A stretch of 64,000 bases of DNA from Marmoricola sp. OAE513 (GTDB taxonomy: Bacteria > Actinomycetota > Actinomycetes > Propionibacteriales > Nocardioidaceae): NCBI RefSeq assembly GCF_040546585.1, contig NZ_JBEPOC010000001.1, positions 1,984,001-2,048,000 on the forward strand, given 5' to 3'. The notes beneath the pieces are model-generated. The model saw only the letters and a list, made by a program, of their open reading frames with translations. It had not been told where the DNA came from and ran no database searches. Of the stretch, positions 25,774 through 33,989 are shown piece by piece (positions within the stretch are counted from its first letter, which is position 1; the number at the start of each line of letters is the position of its first letter). The translations under genes and the position numbers were made by a program.

Positions 25774-27315
25774 CTAGCCCAGCTGCTTAGCGCAGGCCTG
25801 GCTCAGCTCGCGGATCTTCGCGATCACCGTCTTGTCGTTCGCCCCGAACGTCGGGTCGTTCAGGTTCGCCAGCGAGTACCGCTGCACCATCCCCTGCGCG
25901 ACGCACTGAGCACCCTTGGCCGGCACACCGGCCTTCATGATGCCGACGCCGAGGTAGCCCCGGGTGGCGACCAGCTGGAGGGCGTCGGAGGCGGCGTCCT
26001 TGGCGACCTTGACCTTCTTGCCGGGGTCGCAGGACGTGAAGCTCACGCGGTCACCCTTGCCGCCGATGCTTCCGGGCTCTCCGGGGGCGGCCAGGACCCA
26101 GCGCGTGAAGGCCTTGCGCAGGCGCGTGCCCGCCTCGGTGCTGTCGGTTGCGTACTCGACCTCCGCGCAGGCGCCGAGCTCGGTGTCGTAGGCAACGTAG
26201 GCGTCACCGTCCCACCCGTCGGCTGCGGCGAGCGCGTCGCGCAACGGGATCCGCTGGGCCAGGATCAGGTAGGTGATCAGCGCGCCCATCTGGCCGCTGT
26301 CGAACTTCTTGTTGCCACCGGGGACCTTTGGGATCGCGACGGACTGCGCCTTCTGGGTACCGCCGATCGCGGTCAGCGGGTCGAGCAGGACCGAGTCGTC
26401 GGTGGGCGGGTCGCGCAGCAGGTCGTCAACGTCCTTCTTGTCCTCGCTCGCGACCGCCTCGGTGAGTGCCTGGCCCAGCGCGTAGGGAGCGCTGAGCAAC
26501 GTCACGACGACGCCCGGCAGCTTGTCCAGCTTCGACGAGGCGTCCTTCTGGTCGGCGTTCTCGGCCTTCTCCAGGGCAGCACGCTGCTTGCTGCTGAGGG
26601 AGGCCCGGTACAGCTCGGCGGTGCGCTCGGCATCACCCTCGACGATCGCGTCCAGTGCGTCGGCGGCCGTCGTCGGCGTCCCCTTCTCGGCCTTCTTGCG
26701 CAGCGCGGTCAGTCGGTCGCCCACGTCGAAACGCTGGTCCTGCAGGACGTGGGTGAGCTCGTGCACGAGGGTGGCGCGCACAGCGAGGGTCAGCTTCGAG
26801 CCGCGCACCGTCACCGCCTTGTCCTTGAACGAGTAGTACGCCAACGTCCCGGAGCCCTGGGCGTCGTTGAACGCGTCGAACAGGTCGACCGACCCGTCGA
26901 TCAGGCCGAACGCCCGGAAGAGAGCGGTGGTCTGCTCGATCTCCTTCTTCTCGTCCTTGTCGAGGTCCTTCTTGTCCGAGCGGACGGTCTTCTCGAACTC
27001 TTTCGCGCTGAGGAATTTCACCTTCACCGGGTGCTTGAACGTCAGCCCGCGTTCCTTCTCCACGATCTTGACGTAGGGCAGGATCCGCGAGTCCCACTTC
27101 TTCGGGTAGCTGATCTTCGGATCGTCGTCCTTGACCGCGTTGAGGACGACGCTGCCGCCGCCGACCAGGACGAGCAGCAGACCGAGCGTCACTGCCACCG
27201 GGCGCACCCAGGACCTCCTGCGCGCCGCCGGCGCCGGCGCGGCGGGCTCAGGCGCGTCAGGCGCGTCAGGCTGGCTCAGGTCCGGCTGGTCGGGGGGAAT
27301 CCCGGGATCGCTCAT
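25774..27315 (-). CDS. Membrane-anchored protein with HExxH metallopeptidase motif
   Basis: 513 residues. A Pro/Asp/Ala-rich cytoplasmic N terminus (about 40 residues) precedes one transmembrane segment (PVAVTLGLLLVLVGGGSVVLNAV). The external part carries RATLVHELTHVLQDQRFDV near residue 210; HELTH is the zinc-binding HExxH motif of metallopeptidases, followed by Asp/Glu-rich helices (EGDAERTAELYRASL). The rest is not recognised. The position of HELTH after a KLTLAVRA strand resembles gluzincin-like external proteins, so a peptidase is likely but unproven. Start ATG 27315 fits a TATCCT -10 box 7 nt upstream; longer frames only add shadow sequence. The gene is convergent with menB. Confidence 0.7.
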   Translation of the reverse strand: MSDPGIPPDQPDLSQPDAPDAPEPAAPAPAARRRSWVRPVAVTLGLLLVLVGGGSVVLNAVKDDDPKISYPKKWDSRILPYVKIVEKERGLTFKHPVKVKFLSAKEFEKTVRSDKKDLDKDEKKEIEQTTALFRAFGLIDGSVDLFDAFNDAQGSGTLAYYSFKDKAVTVRGSKLTLAVRATLVHELTHVLQDQRFDVGDRLTALRKKAEKGTPTTAADALDAIVEGDAERTAELYRASLSSKQRAALEKAENADQKDASSKLDKLPGVVVTLLSAPYALGQALTEAVASEDKKDVDDLLRDPPTDDSVLLDPLTAIGGTQKAQSVAIPKVPGGNKKFDSGQMGALITYLILAQRIPLRDALAAADGWDGDAYVAYDTELGACAEVEYATDSTEAGTRLRKAFTRWVLAAPGEPGSIGGKGDRVSFTSCDPGKKVKVAKDAASDALQLVATRGYLGVGIMKAGVPAKGAQCVAQGMVQRYSLANLNDPTFGANDKTVIAKIRELSQACAKQLG

Positions 27316-27322
27316 GCCGGGG

Positions 27323-27328
27323 AGGATA
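27323..27328 (-). promoter_or_regulatory. -10 box TATCCT of the HExxH protein gene
   Basis: TATCCT on the minus strand ends 7 nt before the ATG at 27315, deciding that start over the longer frame. Confidence 0.45.
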
Positions 27329-27352
27329 GCCGCCTGGTCCGGACAGCTCCGG

Positions 27353-27664
27353 TCAGCGAGGGGCCGCGACGACCGAGCTGACCACACCCGGCAGGCTCGT
27401 CTCGAGCTCCTCGAGGCGCAGCTTCTGGTGGGTCTGGCCGGCGATCACGACGCGCTCGGTGATGCCCGCCTCGCGCAGGATCTTGAAGTGGTGGCTCGCG
27501 GTGGACTTGCTGATGCCCTCGTAGAGGAGCCCGCAGGCGACGGGTGCGCCCTCGGCTGCCATCCGCCGCACCATCTCCAGACGGACCGGGTCGGCCAGGG
27601 CGGTCAGGACCTGGTGCACGGTGCCGACGGGCAGCACCGCGGGGAGCTCGTACGTCGTCGGCAT
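27353..27664 (-). CDS. ArsR-type winged-helix repressor
   Basis: 103-residue DNA-binding protein. VHQVLTALADPVRLEMVRRMAAEG is the classic start of the ArsR winged helix; ISKSTASHHFKILREAGITERVV is the recognition helix and turn. No arsenic-type Cys pair is present in the usual helix. It is transcribed away from an MFS exporter gene, with an 88-nt shared region holding two palindromes that are probable operators. The start at 27664 (MPTTYELPAV) is preferred because upstream codons read through the operator. It likely represses the exporter gene and itself. Confidence 0.85.
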   Translation of the reverse strand: MPTTYELPAVLPVGTVHQVLTALADPVRLEMVRRMAAEGAPVACGLLYEGISKSTASHHFKILREAGITERVVIAGQTHQKLRLEELETSLPGVVSSVVAAPR

Positions 27665-27680
27665 CAGGACCTCCGGAATA

Positions 27681-27732
27681 GTTTGATCAGGATCGAACTT
27701 ACACCTCCTGTCACGTTCGACGATCATCGAAC
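27681..27732. promoter_or_regulatory. Two palindromic operator candidates between ArsR and MFS genes
   Basis: GTTTGATC-AG-GATCGAAC at 27681-27698 (one mismatch in 8) and the exact GTTCGA-N6-TCGAAC at 27715-27732. Both share the half-site GTTyGA and lie in the divergent promoter region. Confidence 0.6.
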
Positions 27733-27752
27733 TCAGCGGCAGGAGAGTCACC

Positions 27753-28988
27753 ATGAACAACAGCGCGAGCACCCTCACGATTCCGCCGGCCACCGGTCGG
27801 CGCCGGGAGCCGGTGATCAGCTCCTACCCGCTGCTGATCGCGCTGCTCGCCGTCGCGCTCGGGGTCTCCGGCGCGCCCGCCCCGCTCTACGGGATCTACG
27901 CCGAGGAGTGGCACCTCGCTCCGCTGACCACCACGCTCGTGTTCGCGGCGTACGCCGTGGCGGCGCTGGGTTCGGTGCTCGTGGCCGGCAAGGCCTCGGA
28001 CCGCCTGGGGCGCAAGCCGATCCTGATCGCGGCGGCCCTGGCCATGATCGTCGGACTGATCGTCTTCATGACCGCGCACGGCATCGCGGCCCTGTTCGTG
28101 GCGCGGGTGCTGCACGGCGCCGCCGTCGGCGCCACGGTCGTCGTCGGCAGCGCGGCACTGCTCGACCTGCGGCCCGACGACGGCGCCCGGACGGGCCACC
28201 TGACCGGGATCATGTTCAACGTCGGCATCGCGATCACGATCCTGTCGGCCTCGTTGCTCGCGCAGTTCGGTCCGGACCCGATGGTCACGCCGTACGCCGT
28301 GATCGGTCTGGTCGTGCTGCTGCTCCTGCTCAACCTGCTGCTGATGGCTGAGACGCACCTCGCCCCCACGATCGAGCCGATCCGGATCGCGCGCCCGAGC
28401 GTGCCTGCCGAGATCAAGGACGACTTCCGGTTCGCCGTCCTCGGGGTGATGGCGTCGTGGTCGGTGCTCGGTGTCTACCTCTCGCTCTTCCCGTCGTTCG
28501 CCGGCCTGCGCACCGGCATCCACAGCGTCGTCTTCGGTGGCGTAGTGGTGGCGGCGATGGCGGGTGCCGCTGCGGTGAGCCAAGCCTTCGGAGGACGGCT
28601 CGTGCCGCGGACCGCAGCGATCGTCGGTGACTTCGCGACGGCCGCGGCCCTGGTCGCGAGCCTGCTCGCGCTCGACAGCGGCCAGGCCTGGCTGGTCGCG
28701 GCGTCGGCGGTGTTCATGGGGCTGTCGTTCGGCCTCGCCTTCGGCGGTTCCCTGCGACACCTGGGCAGTGTCGTCCCGGCCGGCCAGCGTGGTGAGGTGA
28801 TGTCGGCGTACTACGTACTGGCGTACGGCGCGATGGCGGTGCCGACGATCCTGGCGGGCTGGGCAGCCACGCAGTGGGGCCTGGACGCGATCTTCCCGTG
28901 GTTCACCGCCGCAGTCGCGCTGGCCTGCATCTCGGCCGGTGCGCTCGGTCTGCTCGCCGGACGGAGTCGGCGACCGGTCGCGGGATAA
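27753..28988 (+). CDS. MFS transporter, drug-exporter type
   Basis: 411-residue inner-membrane protein with about twelve hydrophobic segments. Seen are the first-helix pattern YPLLIALLAVALGVSGAPAPLYGIYAEEW, the MFS signature GKASDRLGRKPILIAAAL between helices 2 and 3 (motif A GxxxDRxGR(K/R)), and a second-half pattern GGRLVPR. Putative proton-driven export of a drug or metabolite. AGGAG ribosome site 7 nt before the ATG. It is divergent from an ArsR repressor whose operators overlap its promoter. Confidence 0.85.
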   Translation: MNNSASTLTIPPATGRRREPVISSYPLLIALLAVALGVSGAPAPLYGIYAEEWHLAPLTTTLVFAAYAVAALGSVLVAGKASDRLGRKPILIAAALAMIVGLIVFMTAHGIAALFVARVLHGAAVGATVVVGSAALLDLRPDDGARTGHLTGIMFNVGIAITILSASLLAQFGPDPMVTPYAVIGLVVLLLLLNLLLMAETHLAPTIEPIRIARPSVPAEIKDDFRFAVLGVMASWSVLGVYLSLFPSFAGLRTGIHSVVFGGVVVAAMAGAAAVSQAFGGRLVPRTAAIVGDFATAAALVASLLALDSGQAWLVAASAVFMGLSFGLAFGGSLRHLGSVVPAGQRGEVMSAYYVLAYGAMAVPTILAGWAATQWGLDAIFPWFTAAVALACISAGALGLLAGRSRRPVAG

Positions 28989-29029
28989 CCTTCGGGAGTG
29001 ATCCCCGCGTCGTTCCTCTCCGAGCTCTC

Positions 29030-29731
29030 GTGAAGGTCGTCGTCCTCACGGGAGCCGGTATCTCTGCGGAGAGCGGCGTCCCCACCTTCCGCGGCGAGGA
29101 CGGCTTGTGGGAGGGCCACCGACCCGAGGACGTCGCGACGCCCGAAGCCTTCGATGCTGACCGCGCGTTGGTGCAACGGTTCTACGATGCGCGCCGCGCC
29201 TCGCTCGCACGGGTCCAGCCGAACGCTGCGCACCGGGCGCTGGCCGAGCTCGAGCAGGTGCTCGGCGACGACCTGCTCCTGGTCACCCAGAACATCGACG
29301 ACCTGCACGAGCGCGGCGGCTCGAAGCGGGTCCTGCACATGCACGGCGAGCTGCGCGCGGCCTGGTGCACAGCCTGCGACCAGCGGACTCCGTGGCTCGG
29401 GACCCTGCTCGACGAGCCGCCCTGCCCCGCGTGCGGAGCACACGCGTTGCGACCGGACGTGGTCTGGTTCGGCGAGATGCCGTACGAGATGGACACCATC
29501 CACCTGGCCCTGTTCAGCTGTGACCTCTTCGTCTCGATCGGAACCTCCGGCGTCGTCTACCCGGCCGCCGGGTTCGTCGACTATGCCGCCGCGGGCGGCG
29601 CGGACACCCTCGAGCTCAACCTCGAGCGTGCCGCGAACAGCGACTTCCGCGTCTCCCGGCAGGGCCTGGCCAGCGAGCTCGTGCCGGCGTGGGTCGGGGA
29701 GCTGACGGCCACCCTGCAGGCAGGTGCGTGA
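29030..29731 (+). CDS. NAD-dependent sirtuin deacylase, class III type
   Basis: 233-residue Sir2 enzyme. GAGISAESGVPTFR binds NAD (residues ~8-21), TQNIDDLHERGG follows near 86, and the catalytic His is in VLHMHGEL near 104. The zinc site is CTAC...CPAC. FYDARR near residue 50 provides the Tyr and Arg that in SIRT5 and E. coli CobB hold acidic acyl groups, so desuccinylation or demalonylation is likely besides deacetylation. The GTG start at 29030 gives VKVVVLTGAG. The following lipoprotein gene begins immediately after its stop. Confidence 0.88.
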   Translation: MKVVVLTGAGISAESGVPTFRGEDGLWEGHRPEDVATPEAFDADRALVQRFYDARRASLARVQPNAAHRALAELEQVLGDDLLLVTQNIDDLHERGGSKRVLHMHGELRAAWCTACDQRTPWLGTLLDEPPCPACGAHALRPDVVWFGEMPYEMDTIHLALFSCDLFVSIGTSGVVYPAAGFVDYAAAGGADTLELNLERAANSDFRVSRQGLASELVPAWVGELTATLQAGA

Positions 29732-30322
29732 GTGCGCGCGGCCCTGGTGCTCGTGCTCGCCGTCGTCCTGACGGCGGCCGGGTGCGGCTCGACGGAGGAA
29801 CCGCAGAGCGCCGAGTCCGACGCTCCGAGGATCGACTTCCTCCCGGGCGCGCGCGTCGGCGAGCTCGCCGAGAAGCAGCTCGAGGCCGAGCACGCGGAGA
29901 TGGCGACCGGAGCCGTTGACTGCCCGGACCTGGAGTGGGAGGTGGACGCCTCGGTGCGTTGCGTGAAGACCTCCGAACTCAGCGACGGTCGTCGCGTCCG
30001 GGTGCCGGGGACGGTGACCGTCACCAGCACTGAGGGCTACGGCACGCTGCACGTCGAGCTGGATGACGCAATCGCCGAGTTCGGCGTCGACGGCCGACAC
30101 CTGGCCGACGACGTCACGACCTGGGTGTCCCGTCGTGTCCGCGGTGGGCCGGTGCTTGCGACCTGCTCCTACCTCGTCGGCAAGCCAGGAGCGTCCTCGG
30201 TCTGCAAGGTCGTGGTCGCGGGTGAGCACTGCCGGGTGCGGGTCTCGGTGACCGGCGTGGATGCTGGAGACTTCCGCACCCGCTACCGGATGGACTGGAA
30301 GGTCCGACCGAAGGCGGCGTAG
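29732..30322 (+). CDS. Lipoprotein with DUF4333-like repeats
   Basis: 196-residue exported lipoprotein. Signal peptide ALVLVLAVVLTAAGC with lipobox Cys. The body has two segments of the form ...CPDLEWEVDASVRCVKTSE and ...ATCSYLVGKPGASSVCKVVVAG, each with a Cys pair and alternating strands like DUF4333, a small domain common in actinobacterial lipoproteins. GTG start directly after the sirtuin stop (TGAGTG). The function is unknown; co-transcription with the sirtuin is likely by position only. Confidence 0.65.
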   Translation: MRAALVLVLAVVLTAAGCGSTEEPQSAESDAPRIDFLPGARVGELAEKQLEAEHAEMATGAVDCPDLEWEVDASVRCVKTSELSDGRRVRVPGTVTVTSTEGYGTLHVELDDAIAEFGVDGRHLADDVTTWVSRRVRGGPVLATCSYLVGKPGASSVCKVVVAGEHCRVRVSVTGVDAGDFRTRYRMDWKVRPKAA

Positions 30323-30393
30323 GCAGCCACCCCACGGGTGAGCCAGTACTGCCTTCGTTGCGGGCGCGCACCCGCGCGTGGTTCCTTGACCCG

Positions 30394-31149
30394 GTGACCA
30401 CTGCAGAGACCCCTCCCGGCGAGCTGCCCGCCGACGCGGAGATCGGGCCCCACGACCACGAGCCGCACCACGAGGACACCTCGGCGCTGCTGAACTGGCT
30501 GCGCGCCGCCGTGCTCGGCGCGAACGACGGCATCGTGTCGGTTGCGGGCCTGGTGATGGGTGTCGCGGGCGCGACCACCGACCGGCACACGATCTTCATC
30601 GCCGGATCGGCCGGGCTGGTCGCGGGCGCGCTCAGCATGGCGGCGGGAGAGTACGTCTCGGTCAGCACGCAGCGCGACACCGAGGAGGCGCTTCTCGCCA
30701 AGGAGGCGCAGGAGCTCCTCGACGACCCGGAGGACGAGCTCGCCGAGCTCGCCGGCATCTACCGCGACAAGGGACTCTCGGACGACCTGGCCATCCAGGT
30801 CGCCGAGCAGCTCACCGCCCACGACGCCCTCGCCGCGCACGCGGATGCCGAGCTCAACATCGACCCCGACGAGCTCACCAGCCCGTGGCAGGCGGCGTCC
30901 GCCTCGTTGATCGCCTTCACCCTCGGGGCGGCGCTACCGCTGCTCACGATCATGGTCTTCGGCCCGGCGCTGCGCGCCTGGGCCACCGTCGTCGCCGTAG
31001 CCGTGGCGTTGGCGCTGACCGGGTTCGCCTCGGCGCGGTTCGCCGAGGCCGACGTCCGCCGCGCGATCATCCGCAACGTCGTCGGAGGACTCCTCGCGAT
31101 GCTGGTGACCTACGGCATCGGGTCGCTGGTCGGCGCCAACCCGGGCTGA
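30394..31149 (+). CDS. VIT1/CCC1-family (iron/manganese) transporter
   Basis: 251-residue membrane protein of the vacuolar iron transporter family. LLNWLRAAVLGANDGIVSVAGLVMGVAGA (helix 1) and GLVAGALSMAAGEYVSVSTQRD (helix 2) are diagnostic. An acidic helical cytoplasmic region (residues ~95-160) with Glu/Asp-rich metal-binding helices follows, then three more membrane segments to the C terminus. The N terminus is His-rich (PHDHEPHHED), a possible metal-sensing tail. I chose GTG at 30394; a TTG 36 nt upstream is also open. It would move Fe2+ or Mn2+ out of the cytoplasm. Confidence 0.85.
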   Translation: MTTAETPPGELPADAEIGPHDHEPHHEDTSALLNWLRAAVLGANDGIVSVAGLVMGVAGATTDRHTIFIAGSAGLVAGALSMAAGEYVSVSTQRDTEEALLAKEAQELLDDPEDELAELAGIYRDKGLSDDLAIQVAEQLTAHDALAAHADAELNIDPDELTSPWQAASASLIAFTLGAALPLLTIMVFGPALRAWATVVAVAVALALTGFASARFAEADVRRAIIRNVVGGLLAMLVTYGIGSLVGANPG

Positions 31150-31172
31150 CCGGACCACGCGACCTGCTGCAC

Positions 31173-31178
31173 TACCGT
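31173..31178 (+). promoter_or_regulatory. -10 box TACCGT of pntA (leaderless)
   Basis: TACCGT ends 6 nt before the ATG at 31185. Confidence 0.4.
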
Positions 31179-31184
31179 CCTCGT

Positions 31185-32216
31185 ATGAGGATCGCGGTCG
31201 TCGCTGAGCGCAGCCCGGAGACCCGGGTCGCGGTCGTGCCCGACCTGGTCCTGCGCTACCTCACGCTCGGCTACGACGTCGCTGTCGAGCCGGGTGCGGG
31301 CGTCCTCGCCGGATTCACCGACGAGCGCTACGTCGAGGCCGGTGCCGTCGTCGATGGCGGCGCGGTGGCGTCAGCGGACCTGGTGCTGGGTGTCCAGGCG
31401 TTGCCGCCCGAGATCGTCACCGGGCTCAAGGCCGGTGCTGCGGCGATCACCCTCCGGGCCACCTCCGCTCCGACCGCGTTCGCGCTCGACCAGGTGCCGC
31501 GCCTGTCCCGGGCGCAGCCGATGGACGCGCTCACCTCCCAGTCACTGGTCGCGGGCTACCGCGCTGTCGTGGTCGCGGCCGAGCTGCTACCTCGGTTCTT
31601 CCCGCAGGCGGTCACCGCCGCCGGCACGGTGCCCGCGGCCGAGGTGCTTGTGCTCGGCGCGGGCGTGGCCGGTCTCCAGGCGATCGCGACCGCCCGTCGT
31701 CTCGGCGCGAACGTCAGCGGGTACGACGTCCGAAGCTCCTCGGCGGAGGAGATCGCCTCGCTCGGGGCGACCCCGGTCGACCTCGGGCTGCCCGTGCTCG
31801 AGGGTGCGGCGGGCTACGCCCGCGAGATGACGCCCGAGCGGGCGGCCGAGCAGCAACGGTTGCTGGAGCCGTACGTCGCTGCGGCCGACGTCGTGATCAC
31901 GACCGCCGTGGTCCCGGGCCGGACGGCGCCGGTGCTGGTCACGACCGAGATGGTCGCGGCGATGCGACCCGGCTCGGTCGTCGTCGACATCGCCGGCGGC
32001 AACGTCGCCGGAGCCGAACCGGGTAGCACCTCCAAGATCGCGGGCGTCACCGTGTGGAGCGACGTCGACGTGGCCCGGCAGCTGCCGACCCTCGCCTCCC
32101 AGCTGTACGCCGAGAACGTGGCCAACCTGGTCGCGCTGATGACCTCGCCCGGGGCGGGGTTCGCCCCGGACGCCGCCGACGAGGTCGTCGCGGGCAGCCG
32201 GGTCAGGACGGGTTGA
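31185..32216 (+). CDS. pntA: NAD(P) transhydrogenase alpha subunit, domain I (PntAA-like)
   Basis: 343-residue soluble NAD(H)-binding part of proton-translocating transhydrogenase. MRIAVVAERSPETRVAVVPDLV starts the AlaDH/PNT N-terminal domain. LSRAQPMDALTSQSLVAGYRAV matches the RxQxxDxxSSQ hydride-transfer loop of transhydrogenase domain I and separates it from alanine dehydrogenase. VLVLGAGVAGLQAIATARRLGA is the NAD Rossmann motif. Only domain I is present: the membrane part (PntAB) and the NADP-binding PntB are not next to it; upp follows on the other strand. Either the partners are elsewhere or this is an orphan with another role. Confidence 0.85.
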   Translation: MRIAVVAERSPETRVAVVPDLVLRYLTLGYDVAVEPGAGVLAGFTDERYVEAGAVVDGGAVASADLVLGVQALPPEIVTGLKAGAAAITLRATSAPTAFALDQVPRLSRAQPMDALTSQSLVAGYRAVVVAAELLPRFFPQAVTAAGTVPAAEVLVLGAGVAGLQAIATARRLGANVSGYDVRSSSAEEIASLGATPVDLGLPVLEGAAGYAREMTPERAAEQQRLLEPYVAAADVVITTAVVPGRTAPVLVTTEMVAAMRPGSVVVDIAGGNVAGAEPGSTSKIAGVTVWSDVDVARQLPTLASQLYAENVANLVALMTSPGAGFAPDAADEVVAGSRVRTG

Positions 32217-32221
32217 CGGTC

Positions 32222-32863
32222 TTACTGGGCCAGGCCGTACAGCCGGTCACCAGCGTCACCGAGACCGGGAACGATGTACCCCTTCTCGTTGAGCTTCTCG
32301 TCCAAGGCGGCGGTGACCACGGTGATCGGGATGTCCAGGTGCTCGATGCCCTTCCTGAGGTTCTCCACGCCCTCGGGTGCGGCGAGCAGGCAGATGGCGG
32401 TGATGTGGTCAGCGCCCCGGTCGACGAGGAAGTCGAGTGCGGCGGCCAGGGTGCCCCCGGTGGCCAGCATGGGGTCGAGGACGTAGCACTGACGACCGGT
32501 CAGGTCCTCGGGCAGCCGCTCGGCGTACGTGGAGGCCTCGAGGGTCTCCTCGTTGCGCACCATGCCGAGGAACCCGACCTCGGCGCTCGGCACCAGACGC
32601 ATCATCCCGTCGAGCATGCCGAGTCCGGCGCGCAGGATCGGGACGACCAGTGGACGCGGCCGACTGAGGATCACGCCGTGTGCCGGAGCGACAGGAGTCT
32701 GGACGGTGACGTCCTCGACGCGCACGTCCCGGGTGGCCTCGTAGGCGAGCAGCGTGACCAGCTCGTCGGTCAGGCGGCGGAACTCCGGGGACGCGGTGCG
32801 TTCGTCACGCAGCGTCGTGAGCTTGTGGGAGACCAGGGGGTGATCGACGACGTGCAGGCGCAT
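32222..32863 (-). CDS. upp: Uracil phosphoribosyltransferase
   Basis: 213-residue pyrimidine-salvage enzyme making UMP from uracil and [29 protein letters not shown] is the family N terminus. [27 protein letters not shown], the PRPP loop [16 protein letters not shown] and the C-terminal uracil-binding [15 protein letters not shown] are all intact. The ATG start follows a TAACCT box by 7 nt, a leaderless arrangement. It stands alone, convergent with pntA and divergent from the tadA pair. Confidence 0.96.
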   Translation of the reverse strand: MRLHVVDHPLVSHKLTTLRDERTASPEFRRLTDELVTLLAYEATRDVRVEDVTVQTPVAPAHGVILSRPRPLVVPILRAGLGMLDGMMRLVPSAEVGFLGMVRNEETLEASTYAERLPEDLTGRQCYVLDPMLATGGTLAAALDFLVDRGADHITAICLLAAPEGVENLRKGIEHLDIPITVVTAALDEKLNEKGYIVPGLGDAGDRLYGLAQ

Positions 32864-32870
32864 GAAAGGA

Positions 32871-32876
32871 AGGTTA
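32871..32876 (-). promoter_or_regulatory. -10 box TAACCT of upp
   Basis: TAACCT on the minus strand ends 7 nt before the upp ATG. Confidence 0.45.
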
Positions 32877-32967
32877 CGCAGTCCGAATCGTCCTCGCCTC
32901 CCGGCTCTGCGTCTGCAACCATCAGTGGTGACCGTGCAGCGCGAGCAGACGAACGGAGGTGGGTGAC

Positions 32968-33456
32968 ATGTCCGACGTGACCGACGCGGAGATCAGTGCG
33001 ATCGACTTCGCCGTCGTCGCCTACCTCGACGACAGCACCTGGAACCTGGCCGAGCTGCCGGTCCACGCCCTCGACGACGTCGACGCCATCGCCCGCGAGC
33101 TCCGGCGCTACCCGGGCGAGAGCGGAGCGCTGGCGCTGATAGCCATCGACGAGGACTTCGTGATCCTGGTCCGTGCGCAGGGCACCCTCGTCCGGGTCCT
33201 GCTCTCCGACGCGACAGCGGCTCCGGACTGGGCACTGGCGCGTTCCGTGGTCGACCACCTCGGCGTGCACGTGGAGGTCGACGAGGAGGAGCAGGCGCCG
33301 GCCGGTGATCTCGCGATCCTCGCGGACCTCGGTCTGTCGGCGGCCGACATGGGCGAGCTGCTCGACGACTTCGACCTCCTCCCTGAGGACGTGCTCGCCG
33401 AGATCGCCGAGGTCGTCGGCTTCGGCGACGAGTTCGACGAGTTCCTCGACGACTGA
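32968..33456 (+). CDS. tRNA adenosine deaminase-associated protein
   Basis: 162-residue acidic protein of the actinobacterial family found directly before tadA. Visible parts are [19 protein letters not shown], the [24 protein letters not shown] strand pair and a highly acidic end ([29 protein letters not shown]). The start is set at ATG 32968 because GGAGGTGGG lies 6-13 nt before it; a GTG 9 nt upstream overlaps that ribosome site. The stop overlaps the tadA ATG, so the two are coupled. Its role in tRNA editing is inferred only from this constant linkage. Confidence 0.85.
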   Translation: MSDVTDAEISAIDFAVVAYLDDSTWNLAELPVHALDDVDAIARELRRYPGESGALALIAIDEDFVILVRAQGTLVRVLLSDATAAPDWALARSVVDHLGVHVEVDEEEQAPAGDLAILADLGLSAADMGELLDDFDLLPEDVLAEIAEVVGFGDEFDEFLDD

Positions 33457-33914
33457 TGGTTGCCGGCGACTGGGACGCCGCCATGCGGCAAGCGCTGGAG
33501 CACGCCCGTACGGCGTCCGCCTCCGGTGACGTGCCGATCGGTGCCGTCGTCCTCGATCCCGCAGGCACGATCATCGGCACCGGCGTCAACGTGCGCGAGC
33601 GGGACGCCGACCCGACCGGTCACGCCGAGGTCGTCGCCCTGCGCGAGGCCGCTGCCGCGCGCGGCGAGTGGCGGCTGGAGGGCTGCACGCTCGTGGTCAC
33701 GCTCGAGCCGTGCACGATGTGCGCGGGCGCGATCGTGCTCGCCCGCGTCGACCGCCTGGTCTTCGGTGCGTACGACGACAAGGCCGGTGCGGCCGGGAGT
33801 CTCTGGGACGTCGTCCGGGACCGCCGGCTCAACCACCGCCCCGAGGTGATCGCCGGGGTGCTGGCCGAGGAGTCGACCGCGCTGCTGACAGAGTTCTTCG
33901 CCCAGCACCGCTGA
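33456..33914 (+). CDS. tadA: tRNA-specific adenosine-34 deaminase TadA
   Basis: 152-residue zinc deaminase converting A34 to inosine in tRNA-Arg(ACG). GHAEVVALREAA holds the zinc His and catalytic Glu, and TLEPCTMCAGAI the two zinc Cys; FGAYDDKAGAAGSLWDVVRD and LNHRPEV are TadA-specific. Start ATG overlaps the preceding stop (TGATG). Two palindromic family A repeats follow the stop. Confidence 0.92.
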   Translation: MVAGDWDAAMRQALEHARTASASGDVPIGAVVLDPAGTIIGTGVNVRERDADPTGHAEVVALREAAAARGEWRLEGCTLVVTLEPCTMCAGAIVLARVDRLVFGAYDDKAGAAGSLWDVVRDRRLNHRPEVIAGVLAEESTALLTEFFAQHR

Positions 33915-33917
33915 CCC

Positions 33918-33969
33918 GGTCGTCGAGCCTGTCGAGAGTGGTGGCTCGGTCGTCGAGCCTGCCGAGACG
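33918..33969 (+). repeat. Family A repeats, direct pair
   Basis: Copies at 33918-33939 (GGTCGTCGAGCCTGTCG...) and 33948-33969 (GGTCGTCGAGCCTGCCG...), both forward, in the gap between the convergent tadA and HxlR genes. Confidence 0.7.
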
Positions 33970-33989
33970 GGGTGCCGTGCCCGCCGCCC

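Noticed and set aside
30358-30394. TTG 30358 as start of the VIT1-like gene
   Set aside because: The added 12 residues show no similarity to family N termini; GTG 30394 gives a usual start, though ribosome-site evidence is weak.
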